From contig DATAUE010000149.1 of the NCBI GenBank assembly GCA_036268425.1, positions 310,001 through 374,000 of the forward strand: a stretch of 64,000 nt of DNA, in the 5' to 3' direction. Both the position numbers and the translations under genes were made by a program. The notes under the pieces were generated by a model, which was not told where the DNA came from, did no database searches, and saw only the letters and a list, made by a program, of their open reading frames with translations. The DNA comes from DATARH01 sp036268425 (GTDB lineage: Bacteria; Pseudomonadota; Alphaproteobacteria; ATCC43930; CGMCC-115725). Below, one piece after another: positions 25,113 to 34,354 of this stretch (position 1 is the first letter of the stretch; each line of letters starts with the position of its first letter).

Positions 25113-25294
25113 CAGTTATGCCTGCTTGCTAAAGCATCAGCGGATACGCCATCGGAGCTCGTTGGAAATGCAGCGCGTATCCTCGTGCATCCGCATACGA
25201 AGCCCTTAATATGAGGTCGACGCGGCGATAATAAGCGCATGGAGTGAGACATCTTAAGCGCGATGCTTGATGCACTCATACCCTTAGCTGGGTG

Positions 25295-25326
25295 ACCTTC
25301 CCTTCCCACTGCGGAGAAGGGAAGGT
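25295..25326. terminator. Perfect 11-bp inverted repeat behind the TPP-enzyme gene
   Basis: ACCTTCCCTTC (25295-25305) and GAAGGGAAGGT (25316-25326) pair perfectly across a ten-base loop, 14 bases beyond the stop of the minus-strand gene. No U-run follows on that strand, so it may act as an RNA-stabilising hairpin or a factor-dependent terminator. Confidence 0.5.
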
Positions 25327-25339
25327 TGGCACGATCTGA

Positions 25340-26977
25340 TCAGGGGAAGCGTGAAACGTCGGTTGCCTTCTCGGTGATGAATTCGAGGAGGGCCGGCTTG
25401 CCATCCTTGTTGGCGGCGATGCCGCGCTTGATCGCTTCCTTGATCTGGCCCGGCTCGGTGACGCGTTCTCCGTAGCCGCCAAGGGCCTTGGCAAAATCGG
25501 CGTAATTGCCGCTGATGTCGGTCGAGCGATATTTCTCGGTTGCGATCGCCATCACCTTCAATTCGATCGCCATCGAGAAATTGTTCATCAGAATCGACAG
25601 GATCGGGATGCGCTCGCGCACCGCGGTCTCGAAATCCATCCCGGTGAAGCCGATCGCCGCGTCACCCCACACATTGATGCAGAGCTTGTCCGGCGCCGCC
25701 AGCTTGGCCCCCATCGCGAGGCCGAGGCCGTAACCGAGCTGGGTCGTCTTGCCCCAGCCGATATAAGAAAGCGGCGCATCGCTCTGCCAGAACGGCGAAA
25801 GCTGGTCGCGCGGGCTGCCGGCGTCATGCGTGATGATCGTGTTGTTGACATCGACCGTATGCAGCAGGTCCCAGATCACCCGGTACGGCGACAGCGGCTT
25901 CGAGTCGGCGGTGAGGCGGTGCATCCACTGCCCCATCCATTCCTCTTTGAGGCTGCGGATTTCGCTGGTGACACGGGCCAGCCGGTCGCGTGTCTTGCCT
26001 TTGAGCCGGTCCTTTACCTCTTCAAGGACCGCGTCGAGGATCAGGCCGGCATCGCCGATCGCGGCGAGGTCGACCGGCACGTCCTTGTTGATGTCGACTG
26101 GGTCGAGCGTTGCATGCGCGATCTTCTTGCCCTTTGGCATCGGGGTGGCAAAGCTCGACCGGGTAAAGCTGCAGCCGATCCCAAACACCAGATCGGAATT
26201 CTGCAGAAAGACATGCAGTGCCTTGGAAATGCCGATGCCGCCGGAGCCGAGGGACAGCGGGTGGCTTTCAGGGAAGGAGCTTTTGCCCGGCAGCGTCGTC
26301 ATCACCGGCGATTCGAGCAGTTCGGCGAGTTCCTTGAGCTGCTTCCAGGCCTTGCCGTAATGCACGCCCTGCCCGGCGCAGATCACCGGCCGCTGCGCCG
26401 CGACCAGTGCCTCGGCGATCTTCGACACGGATTGCGGGTCGGGCGCGCTCTTGAACCGCGGCGCCGGGGTGTAATCGAGATCGTCGGGCACATCCTCGCG
26501 CAGGATGTCAGTCGGAAACTCGACCAGCACCGGCCCCGGCCGGCCGTTGCGCACCTGGGTAAACGCCCGGCGCATCGCCTCGACCGTGGCGTGCGGCACG
26601 GTCACCTGCTCGCACCATTTGGTGACGTGCTGGAAATTCAGCGCAGCGTTGAAATTGGGGCGCACCTGGTTGATGTCGCGGGCATAACCGGCCGGCAGCA
26701 CCACCACCGGGCAGGAATCCCCATAAGACTGCGCGACGCCGCCGAAAGCGTTTTCGGTGCCCGGCCCGTGCTGCATCGCAAAGACGCCGACGCGGTCGCC
26801 CGAGCTGACCTTGGCGATGGCGTCACACATATGCAGGCCGATGCGCTCCTGGCGCACCATGATCGGGCGGATATCGGCATCCGCCGCCGCTTCGATGATC
26901 GGGTTGACCGGATAGCCGATCAGGAAGTCGATCCCCTCCTTTTTGAGGATATGGGCAATAGCGGCGGCGACTTTCAT
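25340..26977 (-). CDS. Thiamine pyrophosphate-requiring enzyme, acetolactate synthase-like
   Basis: 545 residues from ATG 26977 (aggagg six bases upstream; an upstream in-frame alternative lacks this). The N-terminal TPP-binding domain has the catalytic Glu in RQERIGLHM. The central domain follows. The C-terminal PP domain has a GDA-type motif (WGDAAIGFTGMDFE ending in MNNFSMA). It belongs to the large group with acetolactate synthase, oxalyl-CoA decarboxylase and benzoylformate decarboxylase. Substrate is not decided by what is visible. It is divergent from the LysR gene. Confidence 0.88.
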   Translation of the reverse strand: MKVAAAIAHILKKEGIDFLIGYPVNPIIEAAADADIRPIMVRQERIGLHMCDAIAKVSSGDRVGVFAMQHGPGTENAFGGVAQSYGDSCPVVVLPAGYARDINQVRPNFNAALNFQHVTKWCEQVTVPHATVEAMRRAFTQVRNGRPGPVLVEFPTDILREDVPDDLDYTPAPRFKSAPDPQSVSKIAEALVAAQRPVICAGQGVHYGKAWKQLKELAELLESPVMTTLPGKSSFPESHPLSLGSGGIGISKALHVFLQNSDLVFGIGCSFTRSSFATPMPKGKKIAHATLDPVDINKDVPVDLAAIGDAGLILDAVLEEVKDRLKGKTRDRLARVTSEIRSLKEEWMGQWMHRLTADSKPLSPYRVIWDLLHTVDVNNTIITHDAGSPRDQLSPFWQSDAPLSYIGWGKTTQLGYGLGLAMGAKLAAPDKLCINVWGDAAIGFTGMDFETAVRERIPILSILMNNFSMAIELKVMAIATEKYRSTDISGNYADFAKALGGYGERVTEPGQIKEAIKRGIAANKDGKPALLEFITEKATDVSRFP

Positions 26978-27102
26978 AAGCACCCTCCTGGCGCTGGGAT
27001 GGACTGAATTGCGGCCGTCACCTTAAGGCATCAAAGCCGGCGGCGTATACCGCCTCGTCCGCCGTTGCGGTCGGCAACGTGGCACACAGAGCGTTGCGCG
27101 CC

Positions 27103-27144
27103 GGCCTTTGCGCGCTGGCCTTTGCGCACTGGCCTTTGCGATCC
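27103..27144. repeat. Three 14-bp tandem repeats
   Basis: GGCCTTTGCGCGCT, GGCCTTTGCGCACT and GGCCTTTGCGATCC lie head to tail in the divergent region between the TPP-enzyme and LysR genes. The first ten bases are identical in all three. They could be regulator binding sites or simple slippage repeats. Confidence 0.85.
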
Positions 27145-27237
27145 GCTCCGGCCTCGACTATCGTCGCCGCCGTTTGGCGACGGGGGGAAGCCGTGATGGT
27201 TCCGGCGATTGTCACTGCCACAGGCTGATCGGCCCTG

Positions 27238-28134
27238 ATGCTGGACAAGCTCAATTTCCTGATAGCGCTGGCGCAGGAGCAGCATTTCGGCCGCGCCGCG
27301 GAGGCTTGCGGGGTGACTCAGCCGACGCTGTCCGCCGGCATCAAGCAGCTTGAAGAACAGCTTGGCGTATTGCTGGTCCAGCGCGGCTCGCGTTTTCACG
27401 CGTTCACCCCCGAAGGACAGCGCACCCTGGAATGGGCCCGCCGTATTGTCGGCGACGCACGGGCCTTGCGCCAGGAGATGCGCTCGCTGAAGCAAGGTCT
27501 TGCCGGCCACATCAATATGGCCGCGGTACCGACGGCGCTGGCAATGGTCGCGTCGCTGACGACGCCCTACCGGGCGCGCCACCCCGACGTGTCGTTTACC
27601 GTATGGTCACGCACCTCGGTCGAAATCTTGGGGCTTCTGGAAAACCTCGAGATCGATGCCGGGATGACCTATCTCGACAACGAGCCGGTCGGCCGGGTGC
27701 GCACCGTGCCGCTTTACCGCGAGCGCTACCGGCTGTTGACCGCGGCAAACAGCCCGCTGGGCAACCGCGACTCGGTGACCTGGTCGGAAGTCGGTAACAT
27801 CCCGCTATGCCTGCTCACGCCTGATATGCAAAACCGCCGGATCATCGACCGGTATCTTCGATCGGCGGGGTGCGAGCCGTCACCGACGCTCGAATCCGAC
27901 TCGATGATCCTGTTATTTGCCCATGTCCGCACCGGACGCTGGGCCAGCGTCATGCCGGCGCGCCTCGCCGCGACACTGGGTCTGACCGAGACGATCCGCG
28001 CCATTCCGATCGTCGGCAGCGAGGCCTACCCGACAATCGGACTGGTCGTTCCTTATCGCGAGCCGATGACCCCATTGACCGCAGCGCTTGTCGCCGAGGC
28101 ACGGCATCTGGCACCGACGCTCGGCGACGAGTGA
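27238..28134 (+). CDS. LysR-family transcriptional regulator, probably of the formate dehydrogenase operon
   Basis: 298 residues. The N-terminal winged helix-turn-helix (residues 5-60; HFGRAAEACGVTQPTLSAGIKQLEEQLGV) is followed by a co-inducer-binding domain. LysR genes often precede fdsGBACD operons and control them in response to formate, and here the same-strand fds genes begin 92 bases later. The divergent TPP-enzyme gene is a second possible target. Effector unknown. Confidence 0.9.
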   Translation: MLDKLNFLIALAQEQHFGRAAEACGVTQPTLSAGIKQLEEQLGVLLVQRGSRFHAFTPEGQRTLEWARRIVGDARALRQEMRSLKQGLAGHINMAAVPTALAMVASLTTPYRARHPDVSFTVWSRTSVEILGLLENLEIDAGMTYLDNEPVGRVRTVPLYRERYRLLTAANSPLGNRDSVTWSEVGNIPLCLLTPDMQNRRIIDRYLRSAGCEPSPTLESDSMILLFAHVRTGRWASVMPARLAATLGLTETIRAIPIVGSEAYPTIGLVVPYREPMTPLTAALVAEARHLAPTLGDE

Positions 28135-28226
28135 TAGGAATTCTCTATCGCTACACGAGGCTGCTTTATTGATCGCGAGGCTTTGTTCGGCATCTTGAGG
28201 GTTTCCGAGCAGAGGATTTGGATCGA

Positions 28227-28715
28227 ATGCGCAGTCATCCGCGCTGGGATGCCGAGCACGCCGCGGAGATCATCAAGGCGACAGCCACGCTTGACGGGCC
28301 GCTATTGCCGATCCTGCACGCCTTGCAGCACGAGTTCGGCTATATCGACCGCGCCGCGATCCCGATGGTCGCCGACGCGCTGAACTTATCGCGGGCCGAA
28401 GTCCACGGCGTCGTCAGCTTTTACCACGATTTTCGCGAGGCGCCGGCGGGCGCGCATGTTTTGAAGCTGTGTCGCGCCGAAGCCTGCCAATCGATGGGCG
28501 GGGATGCATTGGCCGATGCAACGCGCGACCGGCTGCGCATCGGCTGGGGTGAGACGACGGCGGATGGCCGCATCACGCTGGAACCGATTTTCTGCCTCGG
28601 CCTGTGCGCCTGCGCGCCGGCCGCGATGCTTGACGGCCAGGTTTTTGGCGCCCTCGACGACACGACGATCGGCGACTTGATAGACAGCATACCGGCCGGG
28701 GCCGCACGGCCATGA
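28227..28715 (+). CDS. fdsG: NAD-dependent formate dehydrogenase gamma subunit
   Basis: 162 residues from ATG 28227 (agagga ten bases upstream; TTG 28218 is too close to it). The protein is of the NuoE type, with a thioredoxin-like [2Fe-2S] domain whose four cysteines are in LCRAEACQSMG and CLGLCACAPA. It carries electrons with FdsB toward NAD+. First gene of the fds operon; its stop overlaps fdsB as ATGA. Confidence 0.95.
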   Translation: MRSHPRWDAEHAAEIIKATATLDGPLLPILHALQHEFGYIDRAAIPMVADALNLSRAEVHGVVSFYHDFREAPAGAHVLKLCRAEACQSMGGDALADATRDRLRIGWGETTADGRITLEPIFCLGLCACAPAAMLDGQVFGALDDTTIGDLIDSIPAGAARP

Positions 28716-30277
28716 CACGCCCCCGCATTTTTGTTCCCCGCGATGTCGGTGCCCTGGCACTCGGCGCCGATGCGGTGGAGAGGGCGATCGTCGATGCCGA
28801 ACGTCGGCACAGCCTCGACATCGAAATTGTCCGCACCGGGTCGCGCGGTCTGTTCTGGCTCGAACCGATGATCGAGGTTGCGACACCGGGTGGGCGCATC
28901 GCCTATGGGCCGGTCAAGGCCGGAGACGTCGCGAATCTGTTCGACGCCGGTTTTCTTGACGGCGGACCGCATCCGTTGCGGCTCGGCCGGCCGGAAGACA
29001 TCCCGTTCCTGGCGCGGCAGACACGCTTCACCTTTGCGCGCTGCGGCATCATCGACCGGCTATCACCGGCGGATTACCGCGCGCATGGCGGCTGGCGCGG
29101 CCTCGAGCGCGCACTGGCGCTCGGCCCGGATGCGATTGTCGAGGAAGTCACAAAATCGGGGTTGCGCGGGCGCGGCGGCGCCGGGTTTCCGACCGGCATC
29201 AAATGGCGGACCACGGCTCTGGCCGCTGCGCCGCAAAAATACATCGTGTGCAACGCCGATGAGGGCGACAGCGGCACCTTCGCCGACCGGATGATCCTCG
29301 AAGGCGATCCGTTCGTCCTGGTTGAAGGCATGGTCATTGCCGGGATTGCGGCGGGAGCAAGCAAGGGTTTCGTCTATATCCGCTCGGAATATCCACACGG
29401 CATCGAGATTTTCGGACGAGCGCTGGCGATCGCACGCGCCGAGGGGATTCTCGGGCCCCGTGTTCTCGGCTCGGCCTATGCGTTCGATATCGAAATCCGG
29501 GTCGGCGCCGGCGCCTATGTGTGCGGCGAGGAAACCGCTCTGCTCGACAGCCTCGAAGGCAAACGCGGGCAGGTTCGGGCCAAGCCCCCGCTGCCGGCGC
29601 ATCACGGCGCCTTCGGCAAACCCACCGTCGTCAACAATGTGATTTCGCTGGCGTCGGTGCCAGCCATCCTGGCGGACGGCGCGGACACCTATCGCGATAT
29701 CGGCTATGGCCGCTCGCGCGGGACAATGCCGATCCAACTGGCCGGCAACGTCAAATACCCCGGCCTGTTCGAGGCTGGGTTCGGGCTGTCGCTCGGCGAG
29801 ATCATCGACGATATCGGCGGCGGCACGAAAAGCGGCCGGCCGGTGCGCGCGGTGCAGGTCGGCGGTCCGCTCGGCGCCTATTTCCCGCGCGCCCTGTTCG
29901 ACACGCCATTCGATTACGAAGCCTTCGCGGCAAAAGACGGGTTGATCGGTCACGGTGGCATTGTGGTGTTCGATGACATGGTCGACATGGCGCGGCAGGC
30001 GCGCTTTGCGATGGAGTTCTGTTCGATCGAATCATGCGGCAAGTGCACGCCTTGCCGTATCGGCTCGACCCGCGGTGTCGAGGTCATCGACCGTATCGTG
30101 CGCGGCGAGCGTCGGGCGGAAAATCTCGTTCTGCTGCAGGAACTCTGCGAGACGATGCGTTTCGGTTCGCTTTGCGCGCTGGGCGGTTTTGTGCCGTTCC
30201 CGGTGACCAGCGCCCTCACCTATTTTCCCGAGGATTTCGGCGGCGCTCCCCTTACCGCCGCCGCAAGGGCGGCTTGA
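28712..30277 (+). CDS. fdsB: NAD-dependent formate dehydrogenase beta subunit
   Basis: 521 residues of the NuoF type, with a short N-terminal thioredoxin-like domain. The FMN/NAD region contains GLRGRGGAGFPTG and CNADEGDSGTFADRMI, and the [4Fe-4S] site is ESCGKCTPCRIGSTRG. It reduces NAD+ with electrons from formate. It starts four bases inside fdsG. Confidence 0.96.
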   Translation: MTRPRIFVPRDVGALALGADAVERAIVDAERRHSLDIEIVRTGSRGLFWLEPMIEVATPGGRIAYGPVKAGDVANLFDAGFLDGGPHPLRLGRPEDIPFLARQTRFTFARCGIIDRLSPADYRAHGGWRGLERALALGPDAIVEEVTKSGLRGRGGAGFPTGIKWRTTALAAAPQKYIVCNADEGDSGTFADRMILEGDPFVLVEGMVIAGIAAGASKGFVYIRSEYPHGIEIFGRALAIARAEGILGPRVLGSAYAFDIEIRVGAGAYVCGEETALLDSLEGKRGQVRAKPPLPAHHGAFGKPTVVNNVISLASVPAILADGADTYRDIGYGRSRGTMPIQLAGNVKYPGLFEAGFGLSLGEIIDDIGGGTKSGRPVRAVQVGGPLGAYFPRALFDTPFDYEAFAAKDGLIGHGGIVVFDDMVDMARQARFAMEFCSIESCGKCTPCRIGSTRGVEVIDRIVRGERRAENLVLLQELCETMRFGSLCALGGFVPFPVTSALTYFPEDFGGAPLTAAARAA

Positions 30278-30344
30278 ATGCTGACCCGCCAATCCCCCCT
30301 GCCGTGCCGCCGGTGCGGCACCTCCCGCGATTAGCGAGGCCCTC

Positions 30345-33200
30345 ATGTCTCTCGTAAACGAGATCGATTACGGCACCCCGGAATCCAAAGCCGAAAAGCT
30401 GGTGTCGCTGGAGATCGACGGCTTCAAGGTCACCGTTCCCGAAGGCACCTCGATTATGCGGGCGGCGATGGAAATCGGCATAAAGGTGCCGAAACTGTGC
30501 GCCTACGACATGGTCGACAGTTTCGGGTCGTGCCGGCTGTGCCTGGTCGAGATCGACGGCCGCAACGGCACGCCGGCGTCGTGCACGACGCCGGTTGCGG
30601 AAGGCATCAAGGTCACGACGCAAAATCAGCGTCTCGGCCGCATCCGCCGCAACGTCATGGAATTGTACATTTCCGATCACCCGCTCGATTGCCTGACCTG
30701 CTCCGCCAACGGCAACTGCGAATTGCAGGACATGGCCGGCGCCGTGGGCTTGCGCGAGGTGCGGTACGGCTATGACGGCGAAAACCACCTTAAGTCGGAA
30801 AAAGACGCCTCGAACCCCTATTTCACCTTCGACCCCGCTAAATGCATCGTCTGCTCGCGCTGCGTCAGGGCGTGCGAGGAGGTACAGGGCACCTTTGCGC
30901 TGACGATCGACGGGCGCGGTTTTGCCAGCCATGTCGCAGCCGGGATGGACGAAGGCTTTCTGGCGTCCGAGTGCGTGTCGTGCGGCGCCTGCGTACAGGC
31001 GTGCCCGACCGCGACGCTGATGGAAAAATCGGTCATCGAGGCCGGCCAGCCCGAGCATTCGGTGGTAACAACCTGTGCCTATTGCGGCGTCGGCTGCAGT
31101 TTCAAAGCCGAGATGAAAGGCGATCAAGTCGTCCGCATGGTGCCGTGGAAGGACGGCAAGGCCAATCACGGCCACAGTTGCGTCAAGGGTCGTTTCGCCT
31201 GGGGCTACACCAACCATCAGGACCGCATCCTAAACCCGATGGTGCGCGAAAAAATCACCGATCCGTGGCGCGAAGTGTCGTGGGACGAGGCACTCGGCCG
31301 GGTTGCTTCCGAGTTCAAGCGCCTCCAGAGCCAACATGGAGTCGGCGCGATCGGCGGCATCACCTCGTCGCGCTGCACCAACGAGGAAGCATACCTCGTG
31401 CAGAAACTGGTGCGCGCCGTCTTCGGCAACAACAATGTCGATACCTGTGCTCGCGTCTGCCATTCGCCGACCGGCTATGGCCTCAGCAAAACCTTTGGCA
31501 CCTCGGCCGGCACCCAGGATTTCGACTCGGTCGAGGAAGCCGACATCATCATGGTGATCGGCGCCAACCCGACCGACGCACACCCGGTGTTTGGCTCACG
31601 CATGAAAAAGCGGCTGCGCCAGGGGGCAAAGCTGATCGTCATCGACCCGCGCCGCATCGATCTGGTGCGCTCGGCGCACATCGAGGCGCAGTACCATTTG
31701 CCCCTGTTGCCGGGCACCAACGTGGCGATGCTGAATGCCTTGGCGCACACGGTCGTCACCGAAGGCCTGGTCGCCGAAGCCTATGTCCGCGAGCGTTGCG
31801 ATACGCAGGCATTTGCCGATTGGGCCGAATTCGTCAGCCTGCCGGAAAACAGCCCCGAAGCCGTTGCCGCCTATGCCGGCGTCGCCGCAGCCGACATCCG
31901 CGCCGCGGCTCGGTTGTTCGCCACGGGCGGCAACGGCGCGATTTATTACGGCCTTGGCGTCACCGAACACAGCCAGGGCACGACGGCCGTCATGGGCATG
32001 GCCAATCTGGCGATGGCGACCGGCAATATCGGCCGGCGCGGCGTCGGGGTGAACCCGATGCGCGGCCAGAACAATGTGCAAGGCTCGTGCGACATGGGCT
32101 CGTTCCCGCATGAGCTATCGGGTTACCGCCACCTCTCCGACACCGCAACCCGCACGATGTTCGAGCGCGACTGGGGCGTTCCGCTCGACCCTGAGCCAGG
32201 CCTGCGCATCAACAACATGCTCGACGCCGCCTGCGACGGGTCCTTCCGCGGCATCTACATCCAGGGCGAGGACATCCTGCAATCCGACCCGGACACGCAT
32301 CACGTGTCGGCCGGGCTGGCAGCGATGGAATGCGTCGTCGTGCAGGATCTGTTTCTGAACGAGACCGCGCGTTACGCGCACATCTTTCTGCCGGGCTCGA
32401 CCTTTCTCGAAAAAGACGGAACCTTCATCAACGCCGAGCGCCGCTTTGGCATGGTGCGCAAGGTCACGGCACCAAAAAACGGTTATGCCGACTGGGAGAT
32501 CACCGTCGCGATCGCCAAGGCGATGGGGATGAATTGGACCTATTCGCACCCGTCCGAAGTCATGGACGAAATCGCCCGGCTGACCCCCACCTTTGCCGGC
32601 GTGTCGTTCAAACGGCTCGAGGAAGCCGGTTCGCTGCAGTGGCCGATCAACGACAAGGCCCCCGAAGGCACGCCGATCATGCATGTCGGCAGCTTTGTCC
32701 GCGGCAAGGGGAATTTCATGATTACCGAATATGTGCCGACCGATGAACGCACCGGGCCGCGTTTTCCGCTGCTGCTGACCACCGGGCGCATCCTCAGCCA
32801 GTACAATGTCGGGGCGCAGACGCGGCGCACGGCGAATACCGTGTGGCACGAGGAAGACCGGCTGGAAATTCACCCGCACGATGCGGAGCAGCGCGGTATT
32901 CGCGATTGCGATTGGGTGCGTCTTGCCAGCCGCTCCGGTGAAACCAGCCTGCGTGCTCGCGTGACGGAGCGGGTGGCGCTGGGCGTCGTTTACACGACGT
33001 TCCACCATCCCACCACGCAGGCCAACGTAATAACCACCGACTATGCCGATTGGGCGACCAGCTGTCCCGAATACAAGGTAACGGCGGTGCAGGTATCGCC
33101 GTCGAACGGCCCGAGTCAGTGGCAGGAAACTTACGAAGACCTCAGCCGCAAAACCCGCCGCATCGCCGGAGCCGCTCCGGTGGTTGAGGCTGCCGAATGA
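30345..33200 (+). CDS. fdsA: NAD-dependent formate dehydrogenase alpha subunit (Mo/W)
   Basis: 951 residues. The NuoG-like N-terminus has a [2Fe-2S] domain (GSCRLCLVEI), a His-Cys [4Fe-4S] site (HPLDCLTCSANGNCELQ), and two further [4Fe-4S] sets (CIVCSRCVRACE and CVSCGACVQACP). The catalytic half begins with CAYCGVGC. Cys372 followed by His373 (ARVCHSPTGYG) is the expected metal ligand, so this is a cysteine, not a selenocysteine, enzyme. It oxidises formate to CO2 in the cytoplasm and can run in reverse in related enzymes. Stop overlaps fdhD. Confidence 0.97.
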   Translation: MSLVNEIDYGTPESKAEKLVSLEIDGFKVTVPEGTSIMRAAMEIGIKVPKLCAYDMVDSFGSCRLCLVEIDGRNGTPASCTTPVAEGIKVTTQNQRLGRIRRNVMELYISDHPLDCLTCSANGNCELQDMAGAVGLREVRYGYDGENHLKSEKDASNPYFTFDPAKCIVCSRCVRACEEVQGTFALTIDGRGFASHVAAGMDEGFLASECVSCGACVQACPTATLMEKSVIEAGQPEHSVVTTCAYCGVGCSFKAEMKGDQVVRMVPWKDGKANHGHSCVKGRFAWGYTNHQDRILNPMVREKITDPWREVSWDEALGRVASEFKRLQSQHGVGAIGGITSSRCTNEEAYLVQKLVRAVFGNNNVDTCARVCHSPTGYGLSKTFGTSAGTQDFDSVEEADIIMVIGANPTDAHPVFGSRMKKRLRQGAKLIVIDPRRIDLVRSAHIEAQYHLPLLPGTNVAMLNALAHTVVTEGLVAEAYVRERCDTQAFADWAEFVSLPENSPEAVAAYAGVAAADIRAAARLFATGGNGAIYYGLGVTEHSQGTTAVMGMANLAMATGNIGRRGVGVNPMRGQNNVQGSCDMGSFPHELSGYRHLSDTATRTMFERDWGVPLDPEPGLRINNMLDAACDGSFRGIYIQGEDILQSDPDTHHVSAGLAAMECVVVQDLFLNETARYAHIFLPGSTFLEKDGTFINAERRFGMVRKVTAPKNGYADWEITVAIAKAMGMNWTYSHPSEVMDEIARLTPTFAGVSFKRLEEAGSLQWPINDKAPEGTPIMHVGSFVRGKGNFMITEYVPTDERTGPRFPLLLTTGRILSQYNVGAQTRRTANTVWHEEDRLEIHPHDAEQRGIRDCDWVRLASRSGETSLRARVTERVALGVVYTTFHHPTTQANVITTDYADWATSCPEYKVTAVQVSPSNGPSQWQETYEDLSRKTRRIAGAAPVVEAAE

Positions 33201-34027
33201 GCTGGGGCCTGCGCGATCCGGTATTCCGCGCCGTGCGGGATGCCTGGCGCGGCCGCGGATGGGAAGCTGGCAGCCGCACCATCCCCGAAGAAAGCGCAGT
33301 CGCGCTAACCTACAACAGCGTGACCCATGCGGTGATGATGGCGACGCCGCGCGATCTCGAAGATTTCGCTGTCGGCTTCAGCCTGTCAGAGCAGGTCGTC
33401 GCGAGCGCTGACGACATCGAGACGATCGAGATCGTGCCGACCGATCACGGTATCGAGTTGCGCTTATGGATCGCGGCGCCGCGCAGCGACGCTTTTATCG
33501 ACCGGCGGCGATTTCTCGCGGGTCCGACCGGATGCGGACTATGCGGCATTGAGAGCCTCGCCGAGGCGGTGCGGACGCCGCCGGTGGTAACCCGCGGCTT
33601 GAGTATTTCACCGCAATCGATCGCCGCCGCTCTGGCCTCGTTGCCGGCGGCGCAGGTACTGAACCAGCAGACCCGCGCCGTGCATGCCGCGGCGTTCTGG
33701 GAGCCGGGCCGCGGCCTGGTGGCGCTGCGCGAAGATGTCGGCCGGCACAACGCGCTGGATAAACTGGCCGGCGCCCTGGCTCGTGCCGGCACATCCGCTG
33801 CCCGTGGCGTCGTGCTGTTGACCAGCCGCGTCTCGGTCGAACTGGTGCAGAAAGCCGCAGTAATGGGTGCACCGGTGATCGTCGCGGTATCGGCGCCGAC
33901 GGCACTTGCGGTGCGTACCGCCAAAGCCGCCGGGATCACGCTGGTCGCGGTGGCGCGCGACGACGGCTTCGAGCTGTTCGCCAACCCGCACCGCATCGTC
34001 ATGGATTGCAGCGAACATGTCGCCTGA
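33197..34027 (+). CDS. fdhD: FdhD/FdsC sulfurtransferase for formate dehydrogenase maturation
   Basis: 276 residues that overlap fdsA as ATGA. The redox-active loop GPTGCGLCGIESL carries the CxxC pair used to pass sulfur from a cysteine desulfurase to the bis-MGD cofactor. EDVGRHNALDKLAG is the other family hallmark. In fds operons this gene is called fdsC; it is required for active FdsA. Confidence 0.95.
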   Translation: MSWGLRDPVFRAVRDAWRGRGWEAGSRTIPEESAVALTYNSVTHAVMMATPRDLEDFAVGFSLSEQVVASADDIETIEIVPTDHGIELRLWIAAPRSDAFIDRRRFLAGPTGCGLCGIESLAEAVRTPPVVTRGLSISPQSIAAALASLPAAQVLNQQTRAVHAAAFWEPGRGLVALREDVGRHNALDKLAGALARAGTSAARGVVLLTSRVSVELVQKAAVMGAPVIVAVSAPTALAVRTAKAAGITLVAVARDDGFELFANPHRIVMDCSEHVA

Positions 34028-34226
34028 CAAACTCGTCTATATGGCCAACCAGATCGGCAAATTTTTTGCCCATCGCCCCGAGGACGAAGTGGTCGCGGCC
34101 ATTGCCGACCATCTCGTCAAATTCTGGGACCCGCGAATGCGCAAGACCATCCTCGCGCATCTCGACGCCGGCGGCGCCGGCCTCACCCCGGCGACACGCA
34201 AAGCCGTCGAGGCGCTTCCGCGATAA
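34017..34226 (+). CDS. fdsD: NAD-dependent formate dehydrogenase delta subunit
   Basis: 69 residues from ATG 34017, eleven bases inside fdhD. The sequence pattern MANQIGKFFAHRPEDE and HLVKFWDPRMRKTI is that of FdsD, a small chaperone-like subunit needed for stable insertion of the cofactor in the homologous complex. It completes a full fdsGBACD set. Confidence 0.92.
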   Translation: MSPDKLVYMANQIGKFFAHRPEDEVVAAIADHLVKFWDPRMRKTILAHLDAGGAGLTPATRKAVEALPR

Positions 34227-34354
34227 TCGGCGGATATCCACTGGCCGCATCCGATTTTCCCGGAGACCGGCGCCATTACGGTATAAAGGTGTCGGCAATC
34301 TGGCAGCAGGCAGGGCTGCGACCTGTCGGTTGCTTTTCCGGGAGGACGACCGCA

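Noticed and set aside
30345..33200. Selenocysteine readthrough in formate dehydrogenase
   Set aside because: The frame contains no in-frame TGA, and the metal ligand position is an ordinary Cys (372).
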